From NCBI GenBank assembly GCA_014385265.1, contig JACRTJ010000005.1:62001-126000 (forward strand): a DNA stretch of 64,000 nt, written 5' to 3'. The translations under genes were made by a program, and so were the position numbers. Every line of letters starts with the position of its first letter. The stretch's first letter is position 1. The notes beneath the pieces were generated by a model. That model was not told the DNA's origin, made no database searches, and was given only the letters and a program-made list of their open reading frames with translations. Of the stretch, positions 35,233 to 43,909 are shown one piece after another. The stretch is from Enterocloster hominis (ex Liu et al. 2021). GTDB lineage: Bacteria; Bacillota; Clostridia; Lachnospirales; Lachnospiraceae.

Positions 35233-35311
35233 CCTGTCTTCCAGAGCTGCATCGGACAGGTCCCCAAAAAAACATTTCCCGCCCTGTGTGCCAGACAGGG
35301 CGGGATCTTTG
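35233..35311 (+). repeat. Right copy of the two-hairpin direct repeat
   Basis: It contains the CCTGTC/GACAGG hairpin (35233-35260), GTCCCC, a short A-rich spacer and the same ten-base CCCGCCCTGT stem with an identical loop as the copy at 28548. The two copies bracket the promoter-to-AOR operon and lie in the same orientation. Confidence 0.75.
35278..35304. terminator. Terminator downstream of argH
   Basis: A ten-base perfect stem (CCCGCCCTGT/ACAGGGCGGG), 20 bases past the argH stop. On the minus strand it is followed by AAATGTTTTTTT, a workable U-tract. Confidence 0.8.
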
Positions 35312-35323
35312 TTTTATTTCTTA

Positions 35324-36706
35324 TTATTTTCTTTGCTCCAGGAACCGACGGATCACGCCGATCTGCCGCTCCACCTCACTGGGAGCCGGGCCTCCGGTGA
35401 CGCATCTCCCGGCCACACACGTCCCCAGGTCGATGGCCCTATAAATATCCGCATCAAAATGCTCCGAATACTCTTTATACTCTTCCAGGGTCAGATCTGC
35501 CAGGGACTTGTCTTCCTTTACGCACTGGGCCACCAGCTGGCCAACGGTCCTGTATGCGTCCCGGAAGGGCATCCCCTTTTTCGTGAGATAATCTGCACAG
35601 TCGGTGGCATTGATAAAGCCCTTTAATGCCGCTTTTTTCATATTATCCTTCAGGATCTCCATGGTGGAAAACATGGGCGTCAGTACCTTCAGACACTGCT
35701 TTGCCGTATCAATGGCATCGAAAACAGCTTCCTTATCCTCCTGCAGATCCTTATTATAGGCAAGAGGGATCCCCTTTAGCATGGTCAAAAGCGTCATCAG
35801 ATCTCCGTATACCCGCCCAGTCTTGCCACGGATCAGCTCACAGACATCGGGATTTTTCTTCTGGGGCATGATGGAGGAGCCGGTGGAAAAGGCATCGTCC
35901 AGCTCCACAAACTTAAATTCCCAGGAGCACCAGGCAATGATCTCCTCCGACAGCCGGGAAATATGCATCATTAAGATCGACAGCGCACTGGTCAGCTCAA
36001 TGCAGTAATCCCGGTCCGAGACTCCGTCCAGGGAATTGTCCGTCACCCGGGAAAAGCCCAGCTGCTGCCTCACAAAATCCCGGTCAATGGGATAGGTCGT
36101 GGATGCCAGTGCGCCGGATCCCAGGGGCATATCGTCCATCCCCTCCAGGCAGTTTTCCAGACGGACCACATCCCGCTTCATCATATTGGCATAGGCCATC
36201 ATATAATGGCCGAAGGTCACCGGCTGGGCTCTCTGTAAATGGGTGTAGCCAGGCATGACCGTCTCCAGGTTTTCTTCCGCACTTGCACACAGAGCCTCCA
36301 TAAACTCCAGGACCAGAGCCTTGATGGCCAGGATCTCTTTTTTCACATAAAGCCGCAGATCCAGAGCCACCTGATCATTCCTTGACCTGGCCGTATGAAG
36401 CCGTTTTCCCGCATCCCCGATCCGCTCCGTGAGGATCTGCTCGATATTCATATGGACATCCTCGTATTCCTCCGAAAACTGGAGCTTCCCGCTCTCAAGA
36501 TCCGAAAGGATCCCCTTCAGACCTTCTATGATCTTTTCAGTCTCTCCGTTTTCAATGATCCCCTGTTTCCCCAGCATGGCCGCATGGGCCATGGACCCGG
36601 TGATATCTTCCTTATATAAACGGCTGTCAAATGAAATAGACGAATTGAAATCATTGACAGTGCTGTCTGTTTCTTTTCCAAACCGTGCTGCCCATAACTT
36701 TGCCAT
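35324..36706 (-). CDS. argH: Argininosuccinate lyase
   Basis: A 460-residue fumarase-superfamily lyase that splits argininosuccinate into arginine and fumarate, the last step of arginine synthesis. The start KLWAARFGKETDSTVNDFN is typical. The signature GSSIMPQKKNPDVCELIRGK near residue 276 contains the catalytic Ser. TARSRNDQVALD near residue 105 and GYTHLQRAQPVTFGH near residue 150 (catalytic His) are present. It begins 11 bases after argG. Confidence 0.97.
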   Translation of the reverse strand: MAKLWAARFGKETDSTVNDFNSSISFDSRLYKEDITGSMAHAAMLGKQGIIENGETEKIIEGLKGILSDLESGKLQFSEEYEDVHMNIEQILTERIGDAGKRLHTARSRNDQVALDLRLYVKKEILAIKALVLEFMEALCASAEENLETVMPGYTHLQRAQPVTFGHYMMAYANMMKRDVVRLENCLEGMDDMPLGSGALASTTYPIDRDFVRQQLGFSRVTDNSLDGVSDRDYCIELTSALSILMMHISRLSEEIIAWCSWEFKFVELDDAFSTGSSIMPQKKNPDVCELIRGKTGRVYGDLMTLLTMLKGIPLAYNKDLQEDKEAVFDAIDTAKQCLKVLTPMFSTMEILKDNMKKAALKGFINATDCADYLTKKGMPFRDAYRTVGQLVAQCVKEDKSLADLTLEEYKEYSEHFDADIYRAIDLGTCVAGRCVTGGPAPSEVERQIGVIRRFLEQRK

Positions 36707-36716
36707 AGGTTCTCCT

Positions 36717-37970
36717 TTATTCTACCGATGGGAAATGCGTTCCCGTTTTCTCTGCCAACGCCTCATCATTCATGGCGCGTACCTTGATGGGGAGTCCGAA
36801 AAGACTGATAAATCCGGCGGAATCGCCCTGCTCATAGCAGTCGTCCTCGTCAAAGGTTGCCATTTCCGAAGAATAGAGGCTGTACGGGGATGTCACAGAC
36901 GCCGGGATGATATTTCCTTTATAGAGTTTCAGCTTCACATCTCCGGTGACCGTCTCCTGGGTGGAATCCACAAAAGCGCTCATGGCCTTCCGCAGGGGCG
37001 TATACCACTGTCCATTGTATACAAGCTCCGCGAACTTCAGCGCCAGCTGCTGTTTATAGTGCTGGGTCTCCTTATCCAAAGTGATCTCCTCCAGCTTTTC
37101 ATGGGCCTTATAAAGGATGGTCCCCCCTGGAGTCTCATAAACTCCGCGGCTCTTCATTCCCACAAGGCGGTTTTCCACCACGTCCAGCAGTCCGCAGCCG
37201 TTTTCCCCACCGAGCTTGTTGAGGGTCTGGATCACCGTCTCACAGTCCATCGCCTCACCATTTACGCTGGTGGGAACTCCCTTTTCAAAATGGATGGTCA
37301 CATATGCGGGCTGATCCGGCGCCTGCTCCGGAGATACGCCCAGCTCCAGAAAACCAGGCTTATTCACAGGCGCTTCGTTGGCCGGATCCTCCAGATCCAG
37401 GCCCTCGTGGGACAGATGCCACAAATTCTTATCCTTAGAATAATTGGTCTCTTTCGTGATCTTCAGGGGGATATTGTGGGCCTCTGCATAGGCGATCTCC
37501 TTCTCTCTGGAGTTCAGCTCCCAGAAACGCCAGGGAGCGATCACATCCATCTGAGGGGCAAATGCCTTGATGGCCAGCTCAAAGCGTACCTGATCGTTTC
37601 CCTTTCCCGTACAGCCATGACAGATGGCGTCGGCTCCCTCCTTCTTCGCGATCTCAACAATACGCTTTGCGATCAGCGGACGGGCAAAGGAGGTCCCCAG
37701 CAGGTAATTCTCATAGGCGGCTCCGGCCTTTACTGTGGGAATGATATACTCCTCCACAAATTCCTTCTTCAGATCCTCGATATACAGCTTGGAAGCGCCT
37801 GTTTTTAAGGCCTTTTCCTCCAGGCCGTCCAGCTCCGTTCCCTGTCCCACATCCCCGGAAACAGCAATGACCTCACATCCATACGTTTCCTTCAGCCACG
37901 GGATCAGCACGGAAGTATCCAGTCCGCCGGAATATGCAAGCACGATCTTCTTATATTTTTTCTCTGCCAT
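36717..37970 (-). CDS. argG: Argininosuccinate synthase
   Basis: A 417-residue ATP-dependent ligase that joins citrulline and aspartate. The N-terminal P-loop motif [14 protein letters not shown] and the [13 protein letters not shown] motif near residue 120 are diagnostic. I placed the start at 37970 ([16 protein letters not shown]), with GGAGGG upstream; an earlier in-frame ATG has poor support. Length is normal, and the gene is in operon with argH behind the strong promoter at 38078-38106. Confidence 0.97.
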   Translation of the reverse strand: MAEKKYKKIVLAYSGGLDTSVLIPWLKETYGCEVIAVSGDVGQGTELDGLEEKALKTGASKLYIEDLKKEFVEEYIIPTVKAGAAYENYLLGTSFARPLIAKRIVEIAKKEGADAICHGCTGKGNDQVRFELAIKAFAPQMDVIAPWRFWELNSREKEIAYAEAHNIPLKITKETNYSKDKNLWHLSHEGLDLEDPANEAPVNKPGFLELGVSPEQAPDQPAYVTIHFEKGVPTSVNGEAMDCETVIQTLNKLGGENGCGLLDVVENRLVGMKSRGVYETPGGTILYKAHEKLEEITLDKETQHYKQQLALKFAELVYNGQWYTPLRKAMSAFVDSTQETVTGDVKLKLYKGNIIPASVTSPYSLYSSEMATFDEDDCYEQGDSAGFISLFGLPIKVRAMNDEALAEKTGTHFPSVE

Positions 37971-38061
37971 CTTCTTTCCCTCCATAATTATTCATAGCAT
38001 GTTTCATTGGATGCCGGCGGCATACGTCTTCCTCCGCCGCCAGTGACCTTGGTTTTCTCTA

Positions 38062-38077
38062 CATGTAAATTAACATG
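38062..38077. promoter_or_regulatory. Operator-like palindrome at the argG transcription start
   Basis: CATGT-N6-ACATG directly downstream of the argG -10, at the expected transcription start. A position over the start site suits a repressor such as ArgR, but the sequence is not a clear match to the known ARG box, so the regulator is inferred. Confidence 0.4.
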
Positions 38078-38106
38078 ATTATATCCTACATGGAATCGGA
38101 TTGCAA
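38078..38106 (-). promoter_or_regulatory. Promoter of argGH
   Basis: On the minus strand: TTGCAA, 17 bases, TATAAT. This is a strong near-consensus promoter with a leader of about 100 bases to the argG start. Confidence 0.75.
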
Positions 38107-38135
38107 GAATTTTTTGTATATTTATTAGTTATAAG

Positions 38136-38158
38136 TGCATAATATTCCGTTATATGCA
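38136..38158. promoter_or_regulatory. Upstream inverted repeat of argGH
   Basis: TGCATA and TATGCA arms separated by 11 bases, about 30 bases upstream of the argG -35. It could be a second operator half of an arginine-responsive control region. Weak evidence. Confidence 0.3.
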
Positions 38159-38198
38159 TCAGCCTGCGGAACTGCGGGGGTATTTTTCCATGCAAAAA

Positions 38199-38247
38199 GG
38201 AACTGCCGCAAAAGAGTCGCTTCTAAGCTTCTCTTTTGCAGCAGTCC
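38199..38247 (-). terminator. Terminator of the hydrolase-Opp-CapA operon
   Basis: A long stem of about 20 pairs (GGAACTGCCGCAAAAGAG... with ...CTCTTTTGCAGCAGTCC), with two mismatches and a short loop, 44 bases past the stop of the capA-like gene. On the minus strand a TTTTTGC run follows. The 320-base gap between argG and the capA-like gene holds only this and the argG control sites. Confidence 0.8.
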
Positions 38248-38290
38248 CTCTTATGTACCTAAATTTTTCCGTTTTCAGCCAGCGCCGTCC

Positions 38291-39595
38291 TTACAGATCG
38301 ATATAGCCGACGCCGTTCTCGATGCGGATCTTCGTCCCGTAGGGCTCACTGAGCTGCTGGAGATATCTTAAGGTCTCCTCGCTTCCGGACATTCTGGGAA
38401 GTCCTTTGTGGGGACGCTTATCGTGGAGCCCCAGGGTGATGGGATACAGCTGTACCTGGGTGATCTTTCCGTCCTCCATATCCCAGGCAGCCATGACAGC
38501 TCTCCAGATGTTCTCCAGAACGCCGTAGCCCACGGTCCCGTTTTTGCTGCGGTTATCCATGTAGCTTCCCACCTTTGTATCCAGGGGCATCTTCCGGTTG
38601 ATGTAGGCGTCATAGGGCTGAAGGCTCACGGTCTCCGTCTCAAACAGGAAGTTTCCCAGGCTGTACAGGATCAGACCGCCCTTGTAGATCTCAATGCCGC
38701 GCAGCTCGTGAGGGCCGTGGCCGATCACAGCATGAGCCCCGGCGTCGATGCAGGCCCTGGAAAAGGTCTCCAGGAACATGGCCGGAACGGTGGTGTCCTC
38801 GCCGTCGGTCTCATGGCCGTGGAAGCTGACAAATACCACGTCCGCCTGTTTTCTGGCTTCTGCGATCTCATCGGTGATCCGCTTCATGTCCTCCTGGTTG
38901 GGAATGCTCTCGATCCAGTTCTTCTCGTCCAGAATGAACATTCCGGCGTTTCCAAAGGGAAGGACCCCCGGCTCCAGCGGGTTAAAATATCCGTTGCGGA
39001 TCTCAAATTCCATTTCTGCATTGACCTTCGTTACCTTCACCAGCTCCTGGGCCATCTCATAATGGGCCGGATCCACATGGTATCTGGTGGAGGAACGTAA
39101 GGGATTCAGTCCCGGACGTCCGATCATCTGATGGGACTGGCCGCCGGCCCTGGAAGCCGCGCTGAAGGTGGAGGATACGCTGATCAGCGCCACTCTTCCC
39201 TTTCTGGTCTCCAGATAGCAGGCCTTGGAGGCATCTCCCAGATTTTTTCCCGTGCCTGAAAACACCATATCCCTCTCGTTCAGATGGCGGATGGTGGCCA
39301 TGACGCCCTCCTGGCCGTAATCACCGGAATGGTTGTTGGCCGTGTTGTAGAGGTTGAAGCCGAATCTCTGGATATCGTCCAGAGCGCCCGGCTCCATCAT
39401 GGCCCAGGTGCCTCCGCTTTCTGCCGCCGGATATCCCTCCTGGTCATGGAAGGTCATTTCCAGGTTGGAAAACTTCACATCATGCTCCATGATGCAGTCC
39501 CGGACCTCCTCGAACCCCTCGTAACCGTCTTTTGCGATCCGGCGGGTGATGAACATGTCGCCGGTGGCAATGGTCTTCAATACATTTTTTCCCAT
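38291..39595 (-). CDS. CapA/PgsA-family metallophosphatase-like protein
   Basis: A 434-residue protein of the PGA_cap family (calcineurin-like phosphoesterase fold). Motifs seen: ATGDMFITRRI at the N-terminus, NTANNHSGDYG near residue 85, SFHGHE near residue 258 and VIGHGPHELRGIEIY near residue 290, in the order of the metal-binding His/Asn residues. No signal peptide or membrane helix is visible, so unlike many CapA proteins it may be cytoplasmic. CapA proteins take part in poly-gamma-glutamate synthesis; no capB or capC is nearby, so that role is doubtful. Last gene of the Opp operon. Confidence 0.78.
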   Translation of the reverse strand: MGKNVLKTIATGDMFITRRIAKDGYEGFEEVRDCIMEHDVKFSNLEMTFHDQEGYPAAESGGTWAMMEPGALDDIQRFGFNLYNTANNHSGDYGQEGVMATIRHLNERDMVFSGTGKNLGDASKACYLETRKGRVALISVSSTFSAASRAGGQSHQMIGRPGLNPLRSSTRYHVDPAHYEMAQELVKVTKVNAEMEFEIRNGYFNPLEPGVLPFGNAGMFILDEKNWIESIPNQEDMKRITDEIAEARKQADVVFVSFHGHETDGEDTTVPAMFLETFSRACIDAGAHAVIGHGPHELRGIEIYKGGLILYSLGNFLFETETVSLQPYDAYINRKMPLDTKVGSYMDNRSKNGTVGYGVLENIWRAVMAAWDMEDGKITQVQLYPITLGLHDKRPHKGLPRMSGSEETLRYLQQLSEPYGTKIRIENGVGYIDL

Positions 39596-39615
39596 TTTCT
39601 TTCTGCTCCTGTCTC

Positions 39616-40560
39616 TTATAATTCCTTCCTGTACTGTTCCATCTCGGAATCAGAAGCATACACAAAGTGACCCGGCCGGATCTCCTGGAAACTGGGCTGT
39701 TCCTTTGAGTAATCATGCATGGAAGGATCATAGTAAAGCCTCTGCTTGTCCTTCTCCCGGTCAGGATCCGGCTGGGGAATGGCTGACAGCAGGGACTTGG
39801 TGTAGGGATGCACCGGATGGGCATACAGCTCATCCGCGTCCGCCAGCTCCACCATGGTCCCAAAATGCATCACCCCGATCCGGTCAGAGAAATACTTTAC
39901 TACTGCAAGATTATGGGCAATGAACAGAATTGTCAAGTCCATTTCTTTTTTTATGTCCATTAACAGGTTAATGACCTGGGCCTGGATGGACACGTCCAGA
40001 GCCGAAACCGGCTCATCGGCGATGATCACCGACGGCTTTACCACCAGGGAACGGGCAATGCCGATCCTCTGCCTCTGGCCGCCGGAGAACTCATGGGGGT
40101 AACGGGAGCCGTGCTCAGGAAGCAGTCCCACCTTATTTAATATAGAAGAAACACTTTTCCGGATCAGCTCCTTATCCTTTTCTCCTCTGGTCTTTAGGCC
40201 CTCGGCAATGATCTCCTCCACCGTCATACGGGGATTCAGGGAGGAGACCGGATCCTGGAAGATCATGGACAGGTTTCTTGTGACATAGTCCCGGTCCGCC
40301 TTTGAAAGCTTTCCGGAAATATTTTTCCCATTGAACAGGATCTCACCGGAGGTGGGATTGTAAAGGCGGATCAGAGTACGGCCCAGGGTCGTTTTTCCGC
40401 AGCCGCTCTCGCCCACCAGGCCGAAGTTTTCGCCCTTATAAATATCGAAGGTCACATTGTTTAAGGCCTTTACGGTCTTTTTCTTTCCGGCGGGGAATTC
40501 CATACAGAGATTTTTGATCTCCAGGATCTTCTCCCGTTCCTTCTGTGCGTTCTGTTCCAT
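39616..40560 (-). CDS. oppF: Oligopeptide ABC importer ATPase OppF
   Basis: A 314-residue ATPase with Walker A GESGCGKTTLGRT near residue 46, signature FSGGQRQRIGIARSL near residue 150, Walker B IIADEPVSALD, and a C-terminal extension with HPVHPYTKSLLSAIP, the HPY motif of full-length Opp/Dpp ATPases. It begins two bases after oppD. It would power peptide uptake together with OppD. Confidence 0.93.
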   Translation of the reverse strand: MEQNAQKEREKILEIKNLCMEFPAGKKKTVKALNNVTFDIYKGENFGLVGESGCGKTTLGRTLIRLYNPTSGEILFNGKNISGKLSKADRDYVTRNLSMIFQDPVSSLNPRMTVEEIIAEGLKTRGEKDKELIRKSVSSILNKVGLLPEHGSRYPHEFSGGQRQRIGIARSLVVKPSVIIADEPVSALDVSIQAQVINLLMDIKKEMDLTILFIAHNLAVVKYFSDRIGVMHFGTMVELADADELYAHPVHPYTKSLLSAIPQPDPDREKDKQRLYYDPSMHDYSKEQPSFQEIRPGHFVYASDSEMEQYRKEL

Positions 40561-40561
40561 C

Positions 40562-41599
40562 CTATACGCCCTCCTTCCTGTTCATACGTGCGATCCGGTG
40601 CTGAAGCGCTTCCGGCATTTCCACCTTGGGTGCATTGGGATGCAGAAGCCAGGTGGCGGCGTAATGGGTGTCGCTCAGCTTGAAGAACGGCGGCTCCTCC
40701 TCAAAATCCACCTGCATAGCATACTGGTTCCGCTCGGCAAAGGCATCGCCCTTGGGCGGGAAGATCATGTTGGGCGGCGTTCCCGGAATGGAGAACAGCC
40801 GCTCCTTTGTCTCCAGATCCGGCATGGAAGAAAGCAGGGCCCAGGTGTAGGGGTGGGCCGGGCTGTAAAAGATCTCCCTGGCTGTTCCCACCTCTACGAT
40901 CTTTCCGGCATACATCACGCAGATCCGGTCCGCCATATTGGCTACAACGCCCAGATCATGGGTAATGAAGATCACGGAGAGCTTCTGTTTTCTTTTGATC
41001 TCCTTGATCTCGTCCAGGATCTTCGCCTGGATGGTCACGTCCAGAGCCGTGGTGGGCTCGTCACAGATCATGATCCTGGCATTGCTGGCCAGGGCAATGG
41101 CGATGACGATACGCTGGCGCATACCGCCGGAGAACTGGAAAGGATACTGCTCGAACCGCTCCTCCGGCCTGGGGATCCCCACCATTTCCATCAGCTCGAT
41201 GGCGCGCTTTTTAGCCTGCTCCTTTGTCATGTGCTCTCTTAAGACCAGGGCCTCGGTGATCTGCTTTCCGATCTTCATGATAGGATTCAGCGCAGAAAGC
41301 GGATCCTGGAAGATCAGGGAGATCTCCTTTCCGCGGATCTTATAAAAGTCTTTTTCCTTATATTTTGTCAGATCGTCTCCCTTATAAAGGATCTCCCCCT
41401 CCTCAATGATGGAGTTTTTGGGAAGGATCCCTAAGATCGCCTTGGTGGTCACGGATTTTCCGGAACCCGACTCGCCTACGATGGCCAGAGTCTCGCCCTC
41501 AAACAGCTTAAAGTCAATGCCGCGGACGGCCTGGACCTTTCCGTTATAGGTACGGAAGGAGACTCTCAAATTATTTACCTCTAAGATTGGATCTTTCAT
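40562..41599 (-). CDS. oppD: Oligopeptide ABC importer ATPase OppD
   Basis: A 345-residue ATPase with Walker A GESGSGKSVTTKAIL near residue 41, FSGGMRQRIVIAIAL near residue 160, Walker B MICDEPTTALDV and the C-terminal HPYTWALLSSMPD extension. Normal full-length OppD, unlike the short ATPases of the AOR operon. It is ten bases after oppC and two before oppF. Confidence 0.94.
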   Translation of the reverse strand: MKDPILEVNNLRVSFRTYNGKVQAVRGIDFKLFEGETLAIVGESGSGKSVTTKAILGILPKNSIIEEGEILYKGDDLTKYKEKDFYKIRGKEISLIFQDPLSALNPIMKIGKQITEALVLREHMTKEQAKKRAIELMEMVGIPRPEERFEQYPFQFSGGMRQRIVIAIALASNARIMICDEPTTALDVTIQAKILDEIKEIKRKQKLSVIFITHDLGVVANMADRICVMYAGKIVEVGTAREIFYSPAHPYTWALLSSMPDLETKERLFSIPGTPPNMIFPPKGDAFAERNQYAMQVDFEEEPPFFKLSDTHYAATWLLHPNAPKVEMPEALQHRIARMNRKEGV

Positions 41600-41609
41600 C
41601 TTCTTCCTC

Positions 41610-42767
41610 CTATTCTGCTCCTCTTAATGTGGGGTCAAAGGCATCCCGCAGGCCGTTTCCGAACAGGTTGAAGGAGATCATCAGAAGAGAGATGATGATC
41701 GCCGGGAAAACCACCTGGCTGGGATACTGTAAAAGCACCTTCTGCCCTCTGGATAACATAACGCCGATGGATGGCTCCGGAGCCTGGAGGCCCAGTCCGA
41801 TGTACGCCAGGAAGGACTCGGAGAAGATGGCAGTTGGGATGGCGATCATGGAGCTGGTGATGATGGGGCCGATGGAGTTGGGAAGAATATGACGGAAGAT
41901 CAGCGCCATATCCTTAACGCCCAGGGTCCTGGCCGCCAGTACGTACTCACGCCCCTTGAACCGGTAGAACTGGGAGCGGACCATACGGGCCGTGCTCACC
42001 CAGTCCTTGATGACTAAGGACATGATGATGGAGAACATTCCCGTACCAAACACCATGATGAACAGGGTCACCACAACGATCCTGGGGAAGGCGTTGATGA
42101 TCTCTGTGATACGCATCATCACCATGTCCACCTTTCCGCCGTAATAACCGGAAATGGAGCCGTAAACCACGCCGATGAACACGTTGCAGCATACCGACAC
42201 CACTGCGATGATCAGGGATACCCGGGCGCCTCTCCACATACGGGTCCAGATATCGCGGCCCAGGTAGTCGCTTCCGAACCAGAAGCACTGCTCGTCGCTG
42301 AGCCCTTTATACTTATAATAGTCCACGACCACGTCCACGATCCGCTCCCCGTTGACCAGTCTGGGGTTGATGACCTCCAGGATACAGCCCTCCGGATACT
42401 TTTCCGGATCGTTTAAGTTGTCGTATTTCCGGTTTTCCATGGTATAGCCGCCGTCAAAGAAGCCCAGGTTCATTTTTGCGATAAAGGGCACCTTGGGAGG
42501 CATGTTGGTCAGCTCTGTGTGCTGCTCATCGTAGGTGTACTCATTCATGCCCGGACCGAACACGGCAAAAAACGAAATGATCAGAATGATGACCGCCGCG
42601 ATCACAGACGCCTTATTTTTTACAAACCGCAGCCATACGTCCATGAAGAATCCAATGGGCTTTGTCTTAAATTCCACATCATGGATCTTCTCATCTCTCT
42701 GTACCAGACGGAACAAGTCTTTGGATACTGCGTCATACTTTGCTTTGTTATCTTCATACAATACCAT
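41610..42767 (-). CDS. oppC: Oligopeptide ABC importer permease OppC
   Basis: A 385-residue permease, long for OppC because of a larger N-terminal and external loop (roughly residues 75-160). The FGSDYLGRDIWTRMWRGARVS motif near residue 168, the EAA loop and six helices mark the family. It has a conserved C-terminal GDGLRDAFDP-like end (GNGLRDAFDP). Its start overlaps the oppB stop by one base. Confidence 0.93.
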   Translation of the reverse strand: MVLYEDNKAKYDAVSKDLFRLVQRDEKIHDVEFKTKPIGFFMDVWLRFVKNKASVIAAVIILIISFFAVFGPGMNEYTYDEQHTELTNMPPKVPFIAKMNLGFFDGGYTMENRKYDNLNDPEKYPEGCILEVINPRLVNGERIVDVVVDYYKYKGLSDEQCFWFGSDYLGRDIWTRMWRGARVSLIIAVVSVCCNVFIGVVYGSISGYYGGKVDMVMMRITEIINAFPRIVVVTLFIMVFGTGMFSIIMSLVIKDWVSTARMVRSQFYRFKGREYVLAARTLGVKDMALIFRHILPNSIGPIITSSMIAIPTAIFSESFLAYIGLGLQAPEPSIGVMLSRGQKVLLQYPSQVVFPAIIISLLMISFNLFGNGLRDAFDPTLRGAE

Positions 42768-43717
42768 TACTTCTTCCCTCCCATTCTGACTCTCGGGTCA
42801 ATGATGCCGTAGGAAATATCTACGATAAGGACTGTGATCAGCGAGATCATGGAGTAGAACACCAGGATCGCCACGGTCAGCATGTGGTCGCTGGCGTTGA
42901 TGGAGTCTACCATCATACCTCCCATTCCAGGAACAGAGAAAATATTTTCTACGACCAGTGAACCGCCTAAAACATTGGCAAACATCGGAATGATAATATT
43001 GGCCAGCGGCACCATGGAGTTTCTGAGGCCATGGCGGATTGTGCTCTGTGCATACGTTAAGCCCTTTGTTTTGGCAAGAAGCATAAACTCAGAGTTCATG
43101 GTTTCTGCCAGCTCCGCTCTTAAATAACGGGCAACACGGGCGATGGGGCTGAACATCAGCGCTAAAATAGGAAGGAACATGGAATGGAGTGCTGCCATTC
43201 CAGTGGCTGACGCATCGTATATGATCGGAAAAGCTCCTGCCTTATATCCCACAAAATACTGGAGGCATGTGGCAAATACGAATGAAGGCACTGAAATGAA
43301 GATAACCACCATAAATGATACAAAGTGGTCGATGATCGTATTTTTCTTTATTGCCGCCACGATTCCGGCTGCAAGTCCGATCGGTATGGCTGCAAACAGC
43401 GATATCAGATTGATCTGCAAGGTTACCGGGATCCGGTCCTTCATGACCTCAAATACTGGTACATTGGGACGCATTTTCATGGATGTGCCCCAGTCTCCAT
43501 GGAGGAATACATTCTTCAGGAAATAGCCGTACTGCTTGATTATGGGCTCATCAAAATGATATTTTTCATTCAAAGTATCAATAACGGTCTGTGACAGATC
43601 TCCATCCTGATCGTACACGCTTCCCGGCATCAGGCGGACAACACAAAAGGCAATGGATACAATAATAAACAATGTGATAAATAACGCGATCACTCGGTCA
43701 ATAATATATCGAAACAC
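42767..43717 (-). CDS. oppB: Oligopeptide ABC importer permease OppB
   Basis: A 316-residue permease with six helices. HGDWGTSMKMRPNV near residue 73 is the family's GDxGxS-like motif, and the coupling loop (LRAELAETMNSEFMLLAKTKGL) is typical. It ends in ISYGIIDPRVRMG, a usual OppB end. It follows oppA after a 192-base gap that holds the stem-loop at 43829-43853. Confidence 0.93.
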   Translation of the reverse strand: MFRYIIDRVIALFITLFIIVSIAFCVVRLMPGSVYDQDGDLSQTVIDTLNEKYHFDEPIIKQYGYFLKNVFLHGDWGTSMKMRPNVPVFEVMKDRIPVTLQINLISLFAAIPIGLAAGIVAAIKKNTIIDHFVSFMVVIFISVPSFVFATCLQYFVGYKAGAFPIIYDASATGMAALHSMFLPILALMFSPIARVARYLRAELAETMNSEFMLLAKTKGLTYAQSTIRHGLRNSMVPLANIIIPMFANVLGGSLVVENIFSVPGMGGMMVDSINASDHMLTVAILVFYSMISLITVLIVDISYGIIDPRVRMGGKK

Positions 43718-43828
43718 TGCCGATCCTCACTCCTTTCATCTATTTAATTCCTTCTTTTTCAGATGCTATATTTTTTCAATATCCGGCTTCTCGCACAGCT
43801 TAATCGCAAAAATTCTCAGAAGAATGAC

Positions 43829-43853
43829 AAGCTGCTCCTTTTATGAAGCAGCC
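43829..43853 (-). other. Stem-loop between oppA and oppB
   Basis: GCTGCTCC and GAAGCAGC arms with one mismatch and a six-base loop, 57 bases past the oppA stop. No T-run follows on the minus strand. Such hairpins between a binding-protein gene and the permease genes usually stabilise the upstream mRNA so that more binding protein is made (inference). Confidence 0.45.
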
Positions 43854-43909
43854 TGTCTGTGGTCTCGTCACTCTACTTCTGTCTTTTTCTATCATTGATC
43901 CATCCTGGA

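Noticed and set aside
28548-35311. Direct repeats considered as insertion-sequence ends
   Set aside because: No transposase or integrase lies between them, they are direct rather than inverted, and they contain functional terminator hairpins.
39616-41599. Second AOR-linked transporter
   Set aside because: These ATPases are full-length Opp types with HPY extensions and belong to the hydrolase-CapA operon, not to an oxidoreductase.
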